Source: Anaerolineae bacterium
Lineage (GTDB): Bacteria; Chloroflexota; Anaerolineae; Aggregatilineales; Aggregatilineaceae
Assembly: GCA_016930015.1 (NCBI GenBank)
Contig: JAFGHR010000121.1
Location: forward strand, 75,701-132,673
Direction: 5' to 3'
Length of the DNA: 56,973 bases
The notes under the pieces are model-generated. The model saw nothing but the letters and a program-made list of their open reading frames with translations, was not told the origin of the DNA and made no database searches. The position numbers were made by a program, and so were the translations under genes. Of the stretch, positions 18,493-27,327 are shown one piece after another. How positions within the stretch are numbered: position 1 is the first letter of the stretch; every line of letters starts with the position of its first letter.

Positions 18493-18523
18493 AGGCGTTT
18501 GTCATGGTCGAATGATGACGCCT
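18493..18523 (+). terminator. Possible hairpin after the phosphorelay operon
   Basis: AGGCGT pairs with ACGCCT, with a second partly wobble stem GTCAT/ATGAT inside. No T-run follows, so termination is uncertain. Confidence 0.3.
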
Positions 18524-18583
18524 GCCTATCCACTTTGCGTGTGACACGGCCTAAGCTGAAAACAGGCATAAGGAGGTTGTGTC

Positions 18584-21500
18584 ATGCGTGCAGAAACGGT
18601 TTTTTCACCCGGTACACTCCGGCTCAGTTTGTACAGCGGGATCGGTTTGATCGTGATCTCCATGTTATTCCTGGGGCAGGATGTACAAACAGCTTCGTTT
18701 GTTATCCAGGCAGGCATGGCCATTGCTGCGCCTGCGTTTTTTTACCTCGTGGGCGGGCTGGTCTACCGCTATTTGCAGGCGCCGCTGGCCGCGCCGGGTA
18801 TTGTCGCTACCGGCGCGTGGTTAATCGCCGTCGAGCTAATCCACTTGCAGGATCAGGCGGCAGTGATGCCGGGCTTTCTGCGCCCGTATTACTGGCTGGT
18901 GGCGTCCATGGGTGCGGCTGTGATCATCACGCTCACCGGTTACCGGGCCCGTATCTGGCTGCTGGTGCCGCTGGTGCCGCTGGTCCACGTCAACGTAATG
19001 TGGGCCGTGATGGAAGCTGCCGGGCTGCGAATCGAGTGGTGGTCGGTGCTGTCGTTTATGCTGGTCGTCGCCTGGTGGGAAGCGCCATTCAGCGATTCGG
19101 AATGGAAACAGGTTTACCGTGTCAGCGCCGTGCTGCTGGAAGTGTTTTTGCTGGTGTTTAGCTACTGGCTGCCGGTGCAAACGGCCAGTTCGATGGTGCT
19201 GACCTGGGCCACATGCGCCTTGCTGGTGGCGATTCTGGGTATTCGCCACGGTTGGATCACGCTTGGCCCGCTTGTGATCGTGCTGCTGACGTGCGCGGCG
19301 GCGTGGGGACTCCCGGTGATGTGGTGGCCGGTGGCGTGGTTGGGCCTGGCGATCAGTACGGTTGTGTTTATCGAGCGGCTGGCCCGGCGCGATACCGGCG
19401 ACACCATTCTGGCGCTGGACATCTCAACCGCGCTGGCCGTTTTGCTTACCGGGTTAGCGGCGCTGCTGGCGAAAGGGCTGCCGTTTGCTGGTGTGGGCGT
19501 TCCGGCAGGGATCACGATCAGCGTGTTGTTAGGTGCCGGGACCTTGCTGATCTGGATTGGCCGCCGCCGGTCGTTGAGTACCGCCGAACATGCCGGGCTG
19601 TGGCTGGTGGCGTCAGCCTGGGCCGACCTGTATTTTGCGTGGTTCACAAACAGCGGCGCTTATGGGTTGTGGTTGAGCCTGTTTGCGGCGATTGCGTTGT
19701 TAACCGAACGCTTGTTGATCACGTTTTACCACAAAAAGCCCAAAAAATACTATTCGATCCGCGATGTTGTGGTGCGCTGGCCGCTGGCTGACCTGGTGAT
19801 CGGGTTGAGCGCGATTACCGTGATCTGGACCGGTATCACAGCGATGGATATTCCTGTAGCTGATCCCGGCATCATCGTCACGACGCTGGCGGTTGTGGTC
19901 GGGGTGTGGCTGGTGGCCGGGATGCTGTACCGCATGCCGGTGCTGCTTTATGTGGCGCTCACATTGGCACCCCTGCCCTATGCGCTGCTGCTGATCCAGA
20001 CACTGCCGCCGTTCCGGGATGTAGCCATGATCGGTTTAGCCTGGCAAGTGCTTGGCGCTGTTATTCTGTTGATCGGTCACTTGCTGCCGCGCTACCGCCC
20101 GCCGATGCTGGCCCCGCTGTTTATCGCCGGATACGTGCTGCTGGGGTTGGGTCTGACGATGACGTTGGGGAACGAGATGTTACTCGTAACCAGCCTGGCC
20201 CTGGTGATCCTGGTGTGTGCTGCGACTAGCATGGCCGTGATTGCGGGCGCTCACCCGGCCTGGCATACGTTTACGACCTGGCTCACACCGCCGGACGAGC
20301 GTCCCTATGCTTTCAAACACGTGCGCAGCCTGTTCATTTTCCTGACAGCGTGGCTGGCCGTGATCTGGATACACTTAATGCTGGGGTATGCGGATATGTC
20401 AGCCCCGCGCCAGGGGATCGTGCTCGTGTTGATGTCCAGCGTCTGGATCGTGATGGGGCGCCTGTTACCCCGGCTGCCGGATGTAGTCGGGTGGCCCGTG
20501 TACGCGGCAGGCTGGTTCATGTGGCTGATGGGGCTGCTTCAGGTGTTTTTCTCACCCACCGAAGCGATAATCGCCGCTATCCTGGGGCTGGCGCTCAGCG
20601 GCGAACAGCTTCACCGCTCGCGTGAAATCCACTGGATGCCCGTGTTTATTTTGCAGGTGTTGTATACAGCGCTCCAGGTGGCCTGGATGTTATCCGTGCC
20701 GGGCTACGGGTTTTTGTTAGCTGTTATCGTCAGCCTGGCGATGGTCGGGATGTGGTACGACTATCGCGGTTATGCGGCAGGCCGGATCACGGCCCTGACC
20801 GGTTGTGTTTTGGCGGCTGCGATGTGGCTGGTTCACATCAACCCGCTTTCGACGCTGGCCATGTTTTTTCCGGCAGTCATGGCGCTGCTGGTCTACCGGC
20901 GTTGGGAACTGCTGCTGGCGCTCCTCAGCTTGTTGACGTTGCTGGCCGGGATGTTCGGATTACTAAACAACTGGCGGCTGCTGATGGGCGCGGGTATTGT
21001 GCAGTTATGCGCTGCTTCAGCACTCGTCATCACGATTCGCCCGCGTCGATTTTACACATTCCAAGACCTGATGACGCATGATCGTGACTGGGCCACGCCG
21101 CTGTTGTGGTTTGGCACGCTGAGCACGGCGGCGGGTTTCTGGCTCGGATGGAGCAGCACCGGCGCCAGCACCGGTTACATAACGTCCGTGTTCGTTTTGG
21201 CGTTTATCACTGGCCTGCTGTCTCTAATACTCAAAACGGCCCGTCTGCCCTACGTGTCTGTAGGGCTGCTGGTCGCCGCCGGGCTTATGGTCACAGTGTG
21301 CACGACACGACTGACCTATTCCCGGATCGGCGAACCACTGGCCGCGGCTGGCATTGGACTGGCTGTTATCGGGTTGTTGTTCCGCCTGTTTGTCATGTGG
21401 GCGGTAGCCAGTATGCGCCCATTTGACGGGATGCGCGGCCTTGTATGGTGGCTGCGCCCGCTGCACCAGGCGGGGATGTTTTTGGCCGTTACGAGCGTGG

Positions 21501-22078
21501 TGGTTGTGAATATGGCGCAGCTTTATGATCCCGATCCCACGTGGTTTATCGCAGGCTGTGCGCTGTGGGCGATCACCAGTGTGCTGGTTTTTCACAAAAA
21601 CGGTCACCCGCTGTGGCTCATGATCGCGATTGGGCTGTGCGGCCTGGCCTGGACGCGTGCGCTGTCTACATTGGAACTGACGGCAGCGCAGTGGTATACC
21701 GTCCCGTTGGGGATTCTGCTGCTGGTGCTGGTGCGGCTGGTGGACCGGATAGACCCCGGTTTGACCGAGGTGAGCGCGATCACGCTGCTCGCATACGGGG
21801 CGGGTGTTGATATTCTCAACACCGGTATGCTGTCACTGGCAGCGGTTGTTTTTGGTGCACAATTGGTCGGGCTGGTGATTTACGGCTGCCACTTGCGGCG
21901 TGTGATCCCGTTGGTTAGCGCGGGGGCGATTATTAGCGGCGGCCTGGCGCTTAAGGTATTCCTGATCAATCCGTGGTTGATCCCGCTGAGCACCGGGCTG
22001 CTGCTGCTGGCGTTAGCCCTGCTTGTCGAAACCCGCCGGAATTGGCTCGAACGCTGGTTGTCTCACTGGACGCAGTAA
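18584..22078 (+). CDS. Very large polytopic membrane protein of unknown function
   Basis: 1164 residues, almost entirely hydrophobic helices with short loops; more than 30 transmembrane segments are plausible. No catalytic motif, nucleotide-binding loop or signal peptide stands out. Short charged cytosolic-looking loops recur with similar flavour (KKPKKYYSIRDVV near residue 385, RPRRFYTFQDLMTHDRDW near residue 822), suggesting an internal duplication: both have an aromatic-rich basic stretch followed by a loop and a new hydrophobic block. AAGGAGGTTGTGTC gives a strong ribosome-binding site before ATG 18584. A clear terminator follows the stop. I do not recognise the family. Confidence 0.75.
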   Translation: MRAETVFSPGTLRLSLYSGIGLIVISMLFLGQDVQTASFVIQAGMAIAAPAFFYLVGGLVYRYLQAPLAAPGIVATGAWLIAVELIHLQDQAAVMPGFLRPYYWLVASMGAAVIITLTGYRARIWLLVPLVPLVHVNVMWAVMEAAGLRIEWWSVLSFMLVVAWWEAPFSDSEWKQVYRVSAVLLEVFLLVFSYWLPVQTASSMVLTWATCALLVAILGIRHGWITLGPLVIVLLTCAAAWGLPVMWWPVAWLGLAISTVVFIERLARRDTGDTILALDISTALAVLLTGLAALLAKGLPFAGVGVPAGITISVLLGAGTLLIWIGRRRSLSTAEHAGLWLVASAWADLYFAWFTNSGAYGLWLSLFAAIALLTERLLITFYHKKPKKYYSIRDVVVRWPLADLVIGLSAITVIWTGITAMDIPVADPGIIVTTLAVVVGVWLVAGMLYRMPVLLYVALTLAPLPYALLLIQTLPPFRDVAMIGLAWQVLGAVILLIGHLLPRYRPPMLAPLFIAGYVLLGLGLTMTLGNEMLLVTSLALVILVCAATSMAVIAGAHPAWHTFTTWLTPPDERPYAFKHVRSLFIFLTAWLAVIWIHLMLGYADMSAPRQGIVLVLMSSVWIVMGRLLPRLPDVVGWPVYAAGWFMWLMGLLQVFFSPTEAIIAAILGLALSGEQLHRSREIHWMPVFILQVLYTALQVAWMLSVPGYGFLLAVIVSLAMVGMWYDYRGYAAGRITALTGCVLAAAMWLVHINPLSTLAMFFPAVMALLVYRRWELLLALLSLLTLLAGMFGLLNNWRLLMGAGIVQLCAASALVITIRPRRFYTFQDLMTHDRDWATPLLWFGTLSTAAGFWLGWSSTGASTGYITSVFVLAFITGLLSLILKTARLPYVSVGLLVAAGLMVTVCTTRLTYSRIGEPLAAAGIGLAVIGLLFRLFVMWAVASMRPFDGMRGLVWWLRPLHQAGMFLAVTSVVVVNMAQLYDPDPTWFIAGCALWAITSVLVFHKNGHPLWLMIAIGLCGLAWTRALSTLELTAAQWYTVPLGILLLVLVRLVDRIDPGLTEVSAITLLAYGAGVDILNTGMLSLAAVVFGAQLVGLVIYGCHLRRVIPLVSAGAIISGGLALKVFLINPWLIPLSTGLLLLALALLVETRRNWLERWLSHWTQ

Positions 22079-22105
22079 GCCTGAGCAGCTCTGCGGGTTT
22101 GATCG

Positions 22106-22139
22106 AACAGGCGGCTGATCGTGTTCGCTGCCTGTTTTT
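22106..22139 (+). terminator. Rho-independent terminator after the large membrane protein gene
   Basis: AACAGGCGGC pairs with GCTGCCTGTT (one G-T pair) around an 11-base loop, followed by a run of T. The stop codon is about 30 bp upstream. Confidence 0.75.
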
Positions 22140-22160
22140 GCTGCTGCAACCGGGCTTGTA

Positions 22161-23171
22161 TCAGCCGATCGTGAACTGCACTTTCAACCGCTTCGGGTCA
22201 TGTTCGGCCAGTTCCAGCCCTTCAGCAAACTGCGCCAGCGGGAGTGTGTGCGAAATCAACGGCTCGACCTGAACGGCTCCGCTTTCGATCAGGGCGATGC
22301 TTTCCTGAAAGGTACGGTTGACGGCGAACGAGCCGATAATGCTCAGGTCTTTTCGAAACACGTCGTATGGCACGAATGAAACACGCTGATCCGGTGGGCA
22401 TACCCCAAACACCCATATTTTGCCGCGTGGCCGCGCATAACTAAAAGACTGTTCCAGCACGGAAGCGATGCCCGTTGCATCGGCCACGATATCGTATCCT
22501 AAAGGCGCCAGGGCCGTGATCCGTTCGGCTTGATGCTGTCCGGCTGGTAAAACATCGGTGGCGCCCAGATCATGCGCGATATCGAGCCGCGAAGGGACGA
22601 GATCGGTGATCACGACGCGTGCGGCACCCGCAGATCGCACCGCCTGCGCGACCAGACAGCCCATTGGACCGGCCCCAAAGATCAGCACGGAGTCGCCCGG
22701 CTGCACGCTGACACGTTTTAATCCCCACACCACACACGCCAGCGGCTCGACCAACGCCGCCGCCGCGAATGATAGATCGCCGATCGGAAATACGTTACTT
22801 TCTGGCACAGTCACATACTCGGCAAATGCCCCGCTGCGTGTAACGCCGACAGCCGCCAGATTCTGGCATTGGTTCGGCTCGTTGCGCTGGCAAAATGGGC
22901 ACCGTCCACAGGGAATATTCGGATCGGCGGTTACCCGGTCGCCAACCTGGAATCGCGAAACGGCATCACCGACAGCCGCCACAACACCGCTGAACTCGTG
23001 GCCGGGGATAATCGGGTATACGGCTTCGTACTTACCGTGAAAGATATGCAGGTCCGTCCCGCAAATACCCGCTGCCCGAACCTGGATAAGCACATCGTTA
23101 GGGCCGGGATCAGGCAGGGGTGTTTCGATGACATGTGCCTGCTCCGGCGCATTTATGACCGCGGCCTGCAT
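22161..23171 (-). CDS. Zinc-dependent alcohol/polyol dehydrogenase (MDR family)
   Basis: 336 residues from ATG 23171, chosen because GGAGGAATCATT precedes it and a -10-like TATAAT at 23242-23247 overlaps the longer upstream start. It matches sorbitol/threonine dehydrogenase-type enzymes: GICGTDLHIFHG (catalytic zinc Cys), GHEFSGVV (zinc His/Glu), the structural-zinc cluster CGRCPFCQRNEPNQC, and GAGPMGCLVAQ of the NAD-binding fold. The substrate is not defined by sequence; secondary alcohols or sugar alcohols are typical. It is divergent from the GNAT gene. Confidence 0.92.
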   Translation of the reverse strand: MQAAVINAPEQAHVIETPLPDPGPNDVLIQVRAAGICGTDLHIFHGKYEAVYPIIPGHEFSGVVAAVGDAVSRFQVGDRVTADPNIPCGRCPFCQRNEPNQCQNLAAVGVTRSGAFAEYVTVPESNVFPIGDLSFAAAALVEPLACVVWGLKRVSVQPGDSVLIFGAGPMGCLVAQAVRSAGAARVVITDLVPSRLDIAHDLGATDVLPAGQHQAERITALAPLGYDIVADATGIASVLEQSFSYARPRGKIWVFGVCPPDQRVSFVPYDVFRKDLSIIGSFAVNRTFQESIALIESGAVQVEPLISHTLPLAQFAEGLELAEHDPKRLKVQFTIG

Positions 23172-23241
23172 AATGATTCCTCCAATTGGTTTGAGTGTTT
23201 GTCCGGTCAGCCTGAATGTGATCGTCTCAAGGTTCAGATTC

Positions 23242-23247
23242 ATTATA
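23242..23247 (-). promoter_or_regulatory. Predicted -10 element for the alcohol dehydrogenase gene
   Basis: Perfect TATAAT on the minus strand, about 70 bp before the chosen start. The -35 region is weak (TTCCCG at 16 bp). Confidence 0.35.
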
Positions 23248-23350
23248 CTGGTCTTTGTTCTTTCGGGAAGCGTGCACGGTTTCTCGCGGCTTCAACTCTA
23301 ACAAGCCATTCAGGGTACAATCGTATTGATCGTGAACGAGGAAAAAACTT

Positions 23351-24277
23351 ATGCGTATGCGTGCTTTTACGCCGGGTGATCGGAAACGAATGCTTGATCT
23401 GCTGGTGTCCTATCGCGCCGCCGGTTATGTGACGCGATACCCAACCGTATGGCGCTTCCAACTCTTGTTTGATTCCCGTGTTTGGGATGTCGAGCATGAT
23501 GTGCAGCTCTGGGAAGATGCACAGGGTCAACTGGCTGCCTGCGCTTTGTTGTGGAAACGGCGTCCTGAACAATCTTATTACGCCCTGGAACGGGTTTTTC
23601 ATCCCGAAATTACAGAACCGGGTTTACCGGCAGCCGTGTTAGATTGGGCTATTGCCCGGACAACCGCCGAGTCAGTCGATAAACATGTGAAGATATCCCT
23701 TGCGGCTTTTCCGCTAGAAAAGAATATCGACCAGGATATACGCCTGCTCGAAAACAAAGGTTTCTCGCGCGGCACCAAAGGTTACAATGTCTATATGAGC
23801 ATGCCCCTGACCCATCCTGTAACACCTGCTGTGCTGCCAGACGGTTTTCAGCTACAACCGCTCGCAGAGGAGGACTTGGAGTGTTATCAAGCAGCATACG
23901 GTTTTACGGCGGTCACCATCGAGCACCAGCGCGCCTTGCTCCACAGCCCGGAATATCAGCATTTCATTATCAAAGCGCCGGATGGTACCCTCGCGGCGTA
24001 TGTGGAGTGTTCATTTAGTCAGGATGAATGGACCCGGAATCAGCAGCGGGTTGGATGGATCGATTATGTTCAGACGCAGCCGGATTTTCATCGGCATGGG
24101 TTGGCTCAAGCGTTGATGCTCGCAGGTTTTGAACATCTCAGGAAACAGGGTGCAACCTGCATTATGCTGATCACAAGACACGACAACGAACCGGCGCAAG
24201 CCCTGTTCAAGAAGGTAGGTATGAGCTTTGCCGGAGAGGAGTACGTTTATCAAAAAGAGATAGATGCCAGCAGTTGA
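23351..24277 (+). CDS. Tandem GNAT-family acetyltransferase
   Basis: 308 residues, long enough for two GNAT folds. The N-terminal half (1-150) is GNAT-like but lacks a clear acetyl-CoA loop, while the C-terminal half (about 165-305) has motif A: IDYVQTQPDFHRHGLAQAL, a variant of the R/Q-x-x-G-x-G/A loop, and the closing NEPAQALFKKVGMSFAGEE. This layout, one inactive-looking and one active domain, is seen in mycothiol-synthase-like and other double GNATs. The acceptor is unknown. It starts 180 bp from the divergent dehydrogenase gene. Confidence 0.85.
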   Translation: MRMRAFTPGDRKRMLDLLVSYRAAGYVTRYPTVWRFQLLFDSRVWDVEHDVQLWEDAQGQLAACALLWKRRPEQSYYALERVFHPEITEPGLPAAVLDWAIARTTAESVDKHVKISLAAFPLEKNIDQDIRLLENKGFSRGTKGYNVYMSMPLTHPVTPAVLPDGFQLQPLAEEDLECYQAAYGFTAVTIEHQRALLHSPEYQHFIIKAPDGTLAAYVECSFSQDEWTRNQQRVGWIDYVQTQPDFHRHGLAQALMLAGFEHLRKQGATCIMLITRHDNEPAQALFKKVGMSFAGEEYVYQKEIDASS

Positions 24278-24286
24278 GCCGATTGT

Positions 24287-24332
24287 GTGAAACAAAACGA
24301 AGCCCATACGCGGGGTTTGGCGCGCGGGCTTC
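24287..24332 (-). terminator. Rho-independent-like terminator for the GH116 gene
   Basis: GAAGCCC (24299-24305) pairs with GGGCTTC (24326-24332). On the minus strand the stem is followed by GTTTTGTTT. It lies about 23 bp past the GH116 stop codon. Confidence 0.6.
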
Positions 24333-24354
24333 TGCTCAAATCGGCAGCGGTCAG

Positions 24355-26757
24355 TTATCGCTGTGCCAGCGCTGTTTCGATGGCCCAGATGGAAAGCGGG
24401 CGCATGTACATGCTGGCTCTGAACCCGCCTTTGCCGTCCCAGGCTTCCGGCGTGCGGAACCACAGGCCGCCGGTTTCATACACATACTTGTAAAAGCCGT
24501 AGACGGTGCCCCAGCCGATATCGTCCAGGCCGCGTAAGATCATATGGGCTGCCAGCATGTTGGTTGTGCCGCCCCAGACTTCGCTGCCCTGCTGCGTGTT
24601 TACTGCTTTGCCATCGGATTCCATACCGTTTACGGCTCCCATCTGCCCGTCGTGGAACTGCAACACGTTGTAATCATATATCGTTTCCAGCGCTGAGTTG
24701 ACGCGGTCATCGGGCAGCACCGACAGACCGGAAACACGCGCGTACCATTCCCCGGCGAGTTGATCGGCCATGATCGAATCGGATGTTTCGTCATATTCAT
24801 AATATTGGCCGTTCCACAACGTATCTTCGTACACGGCCTGGGCGATGTCCAACTGGGCAGCATAGTCGGCGGCGGCATCCTCATCGCCAATCATAAGCGC
24901 CATGTCGTGCATCGCCGCCAGCGCCGCCAGCCATAACCCGCCGCTGTAAGCGCTGACTCCGGTCGCGGGCCACGTGTCATACGTTTGATCCGGTATGCCA
25001 TCGTTTTCCGGTATGCTATCGCCGTTCTCGTCCATCGCGGCGAGATAGTCCATTGCCATAACCGCCATCGGCCACAGTTCGTCAACCAGGCCGGGTTCCT
25101 CAAGCAGCACAGCGTCCCGGTACAGGCGCAGCACAAATTTAGGATTCAAGTCTTTCCACTTATTGGTGTCCTGCCATGTAAAGCCGTTCGGATGCAGCCA
25201 CGGTGCTTCGAATGGACTGCCCATGTCGTGTGGAACGGCTCCGGCGGCTTTGCGGATGCCCATTTTCCCGCTGTAACCCACCTGAAATTTAGTGGGGTCT
25301 TCCTGCGGGATCGTTTCGGCAAAATCGCGCATGATACGGAGTTCGATTTCCGGCCACAGTTCCATCAAGGCGAACGATGCGTAAAAATCGACGTCAAATG
25401 TGTTGTACCAGTAGTAGTCAAAACATTCCAGGTAGGCAAAGCGGCCCATGTAGTCGGGATCGGGTTCGGGTTCGCCTACGCGCCCGTGTTCCCAGGCCGT
25501 GCCGCCGTCGGCAACGTAATACAGCTCATTAAACAGCGCGGTTTTATACCACAGCGGGCGTGTTTCATCGGCCAGAATCGGCGCTTGCCAGGCTTCGATA
25601 GCGTCCCGCCATTCGTCGATATGCGCCAATCCATCAGTGGCGATATCCCACGCATTGTCACCATCGCGCCCGAAAAAGGCTGTGTAACGCTTGAACCAGC
25701 TTTCACCTTGACCAAACATCATCACAGGGAAGTCCCACGCGCTTACGAAGGGCACCGTTAACGTTTCGCCGGGGTCCAGGTCAAATGTCACGGCGATCCC
25801 GGCTCCCGGAGGCTCACGCTCGCCGGAGGGTTTCGCGTTGTCCCGGTTGTCCAGTGCGCCATCGGCGGCGAAATCCTGCCATATCTCGGCCCCGTCGCTC
25901 TGACTGTTGAACACACTGCGGTAGCTGACGGAAACACCGGGCGCTTCGAGCGCCGCGATAGCCATCGTGCCCTGGCCTTCCTGTTCGTTGAACGGGTCGG
26001 TATGGCTCATCTCGATGCCAACGACGCGGCGATCACCGATCGTTTCGGTGTGAACGTCCTGGATTCGCCCTTCGCTTTGGCCTATCAGATTGCTGGTGGT
26101 GAACATGACACCGACTGTGACCGGCTCATCACCTGGGTTAGTGGCCGTCCAGTTATACAGGGCGACCGGGTAACTGGTCACCTGGTAATCACCGGGGATG
26201 ATGGGCGAGAACTGCTCAACCGTCATCTTGACGGGCAGTTGATCCCAGTCGTACACGAACCACGAGCGCGGGTACAGCGCGTAGTAGGTTCCAGCCCCGA
26301 CCGGGTATTCCCACTGCCACGCGCTCAGTGTTTGTTCCGGTTTTCCGGTAGACAAGGCTTGAGCGAGAGTTTCATCACCCTGGCGTGTGTACACGCTGAA
26401 CATGGTCGCCGGATCAGGATAATAAATGTGGATGCCGGTATCAATGTGCCAGCGGGCGAAGCTGCCGGCATACGTGCGCGCAAATGTCCCGGCACCAAAC
26501 CCGCCCAGCGGCGCGCCCTGGTAGGGACCATCATCGATCATGTCGTAGGTAACGTTTTCGCGGGCGGGATTCTCAAACGGCTCGCCGATGGGACGTGACC
26601 ACGCGGCTTCCGGGATGTCCGTTCCGGCTTGTGCGATGTGGGCGGCTGCCGGTTCGGATAATTCCTTAGCATCAGAGCGGTGTACGGTCGAATCTAATGG
26701 TATGCTGGCAAGTAATGCGACGGCCAGAAGCACGCCAATGACGCGTTTTTGAAGCAT
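24355..26757 (-). CDS. Secreted glycoside hydrolase family 116 (beta-glucosidase/glucosylceramidase-like)
   Basis: 800 residues with an N-terminal signal peptide (Lys-Arg, then a hydrophobic core to about residue 20). The GH116 N-terminal domain begins with GAPLGGFGAGTFARTYAG near residue 80. The catalytic domain keeps the key residues: Glu444 in AYLECFDYYWYN aligns with the nucleophile of GBA2-type enzymes, and the DQTYDTWPATG segment (Asp590 and Asp594) holds the acid/base Asp, followed by the family signature SAYSGGLWLAAL. The Glu-to-Asp spacing of about 150 residues fits characterised bacterial GH116 enzymes. It would cleave beta-linked glucose or xylose from an external glycan or glycolipid. 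AGGAGG precedes ATG 26757. Confidence 0.93.
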   Translation of the reverse strand: MLQKRVIGVLLAVALLASIPLDSTVHRSDAKELSEPAAAHIAQAGTDIPEAAWSRPIGEPFENPARENVTYDMIDDGPYQGAPLGGFGAGTFARTYAGSFARWHIDTGIHIYYPDPATMFSVYTRQGDETLAQALSTGKPEQTLSAWQWEYPVGAGTYYALYPRSWFVYDWDQLPVKMTVEQFSPIIPGDYQVTSYPVALYNWTATNPGDEPVTVGVMFTTSNLIGQSEGRIQDVHTETIGDRRVVGIEMSHTDPFNEQEGQGTMAIAALEAPGVSVSYRSVFNSQSDGAEIWQDFAADGALDNRDNAKPSGEREPPGAGIAVTFDLDPGETLTVPFVSAWDFPVMMFGQGESWFKRYTAFFGRDGDNAWDIATDGLAHIDEWRDAIEAWQAPILADETRPLWYKTALFNELYYVADGGTAWEHGRVGEPEPDPDYMGRFAYLECFDYYWYNTFDVDFYASFALMELWPEIELRIMRDFAETIPQEDPTKFQVGYSGKMGIRKAAGAVPHDMGSPFEAPWLHPNGFTWQDTNKWKDLNPKFVLRLYRDAVLLEEPGLVDELWPMAVMAMDYLAAMDENGDSIPENDGIPDQTYDTWPATGVSAYSGGLWLAALAAMHDMALMIGDEDAAADYAAQLDIAQAVYEDTLWNGQYYEYDETSDSIMADQLAGEWYARVSGLSVLPDDRVNSALETIYDYNVLQFHDGQMGAVNGMESDGKAVNTQQGSEVWGGTTNMLAAHMILRGLDDIGWGTVYGFYKYVYETGGLWFRTPEAWDGKGGFRASMYMRPLSIWAIETALAQR

Positions 26758-26843
26758 AAAAAACCTCCTCAGAAGTGATCCGACAGAACGCGCATGCTCG
26801 AAATCAGGGGAAAACCAGGTAAATCAAAGTTTGGGATCATATG

Positions 26844-26940
26844 CCACAATGATAACGTATCATGTAGCATTAAGGGGATGAGTTCCGTTAATCTGAAACG
26901 GGGCGTTTCGATTCGCAGCAGTATCTAACCGCACCAGGTA
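26844..26940 (+). repeat. Direct repeat, copy 1 (about 95 bp)
   Basis: Matches 28633-28728 in the same orientation. Identical blocks include ATCATGTAGCATTAAGGG and GCGTTTCGATTCGCAGCAG. Both copies carry a small conserved hairpin GAAACG-NNN-CGTTTC and end in CCAGGTA/CACAGGTA. Roughly one in five positions differs. Confidence 0.85.
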
Positions 26941-26993
26941 GTGTTGACATTATCGCCTAAAACGCACATGTTGGTGAGTACAAATGTCAACAC
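26941..26993. repeat. 11-bp perfect inverted repeat with 31-bp spacer
   Basis: GTGTTGACATT (26941-26951) and AATGTCAACAC (26983-26993) are exact reverse complements, starting at the last base of repeat copy 1. Could be a hairpin, an operator or the ends of a tiny deleted element. Confidence 0.7.
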
Positions 26994-27019
26994 GGCCTAA
27001 ACCGGGGCCAGTCTACTTG

Positions 27020-27048
27020 TTGCATGCTCTGCCTCGCTGTGCTATCCT
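27020..27048 (+). promoter_or_regulatory. Predicted promoter for the epimerase / polysaccharide locus
   Basis: TTGCAT (27020-27025) and TATCCT (27043-27048) with a 17-bp spacer. It would give a leader of about 270 bases before the epimerase gene. Confidence 0.35.
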
Positions 27049-27327
27049 TCGTTTCCCTTTATTCTACTCTGCTTGATAACTTTTGGCGTAAAAGCGGGCG
27101 CTTGTATCCCTGCTCGATTTTTCCCACGTCTAGCAGTCCGAGACCGAGGTGCCATTGCCCGACCTGTAAAGCTACGCCATAAAAATAATTACCCGATTCC
27201 CGGCAAGGGCGAACAAACGGGAGGTTTATTTTCTTGGTTCAGCCTAAGCGATTAGAGGCATGCCCTTCGATCGACTGTTTCACAAACCGGTTACTACGAA
27301 CAATAAATCAAGAGGAAGCATGAAAAA

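Larger units (their letters stand above)
26758..27327. other. 570-bp noncoding region upstream of the polysaccharide locus
   Basis: Holds the GH116 ribosome-binding site, copy 1 of a 95-bp repeat (26844-26940), an 11-bp inverted repeat (26941-26993), a promoter-like element (27020-27048), and then about 280 bases of leader before the epimerase gene. A short open frame at 27073-27255 has no ribosome-binding site and no recognisable protein, so I treat it as noncoding. The leader could fold, but I could not assign a known riboswitch. Confidence 0.6.

Noticed and set aside
27130-27240. Riboswitch-like stretch (a cyclic-di-GMP type aptamer was considered because of AAAGCTACG)
   Set aside because: The conserved GACGCAAAG core and paired arms are not present, so no known class could be supported.
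27073-27255. Possible 60-codon gene before the epimerase
   Set aside because: No ribosome-binding site, no motif, and it lies in the presumed leader between a promoter-like element and the epimerase gene.
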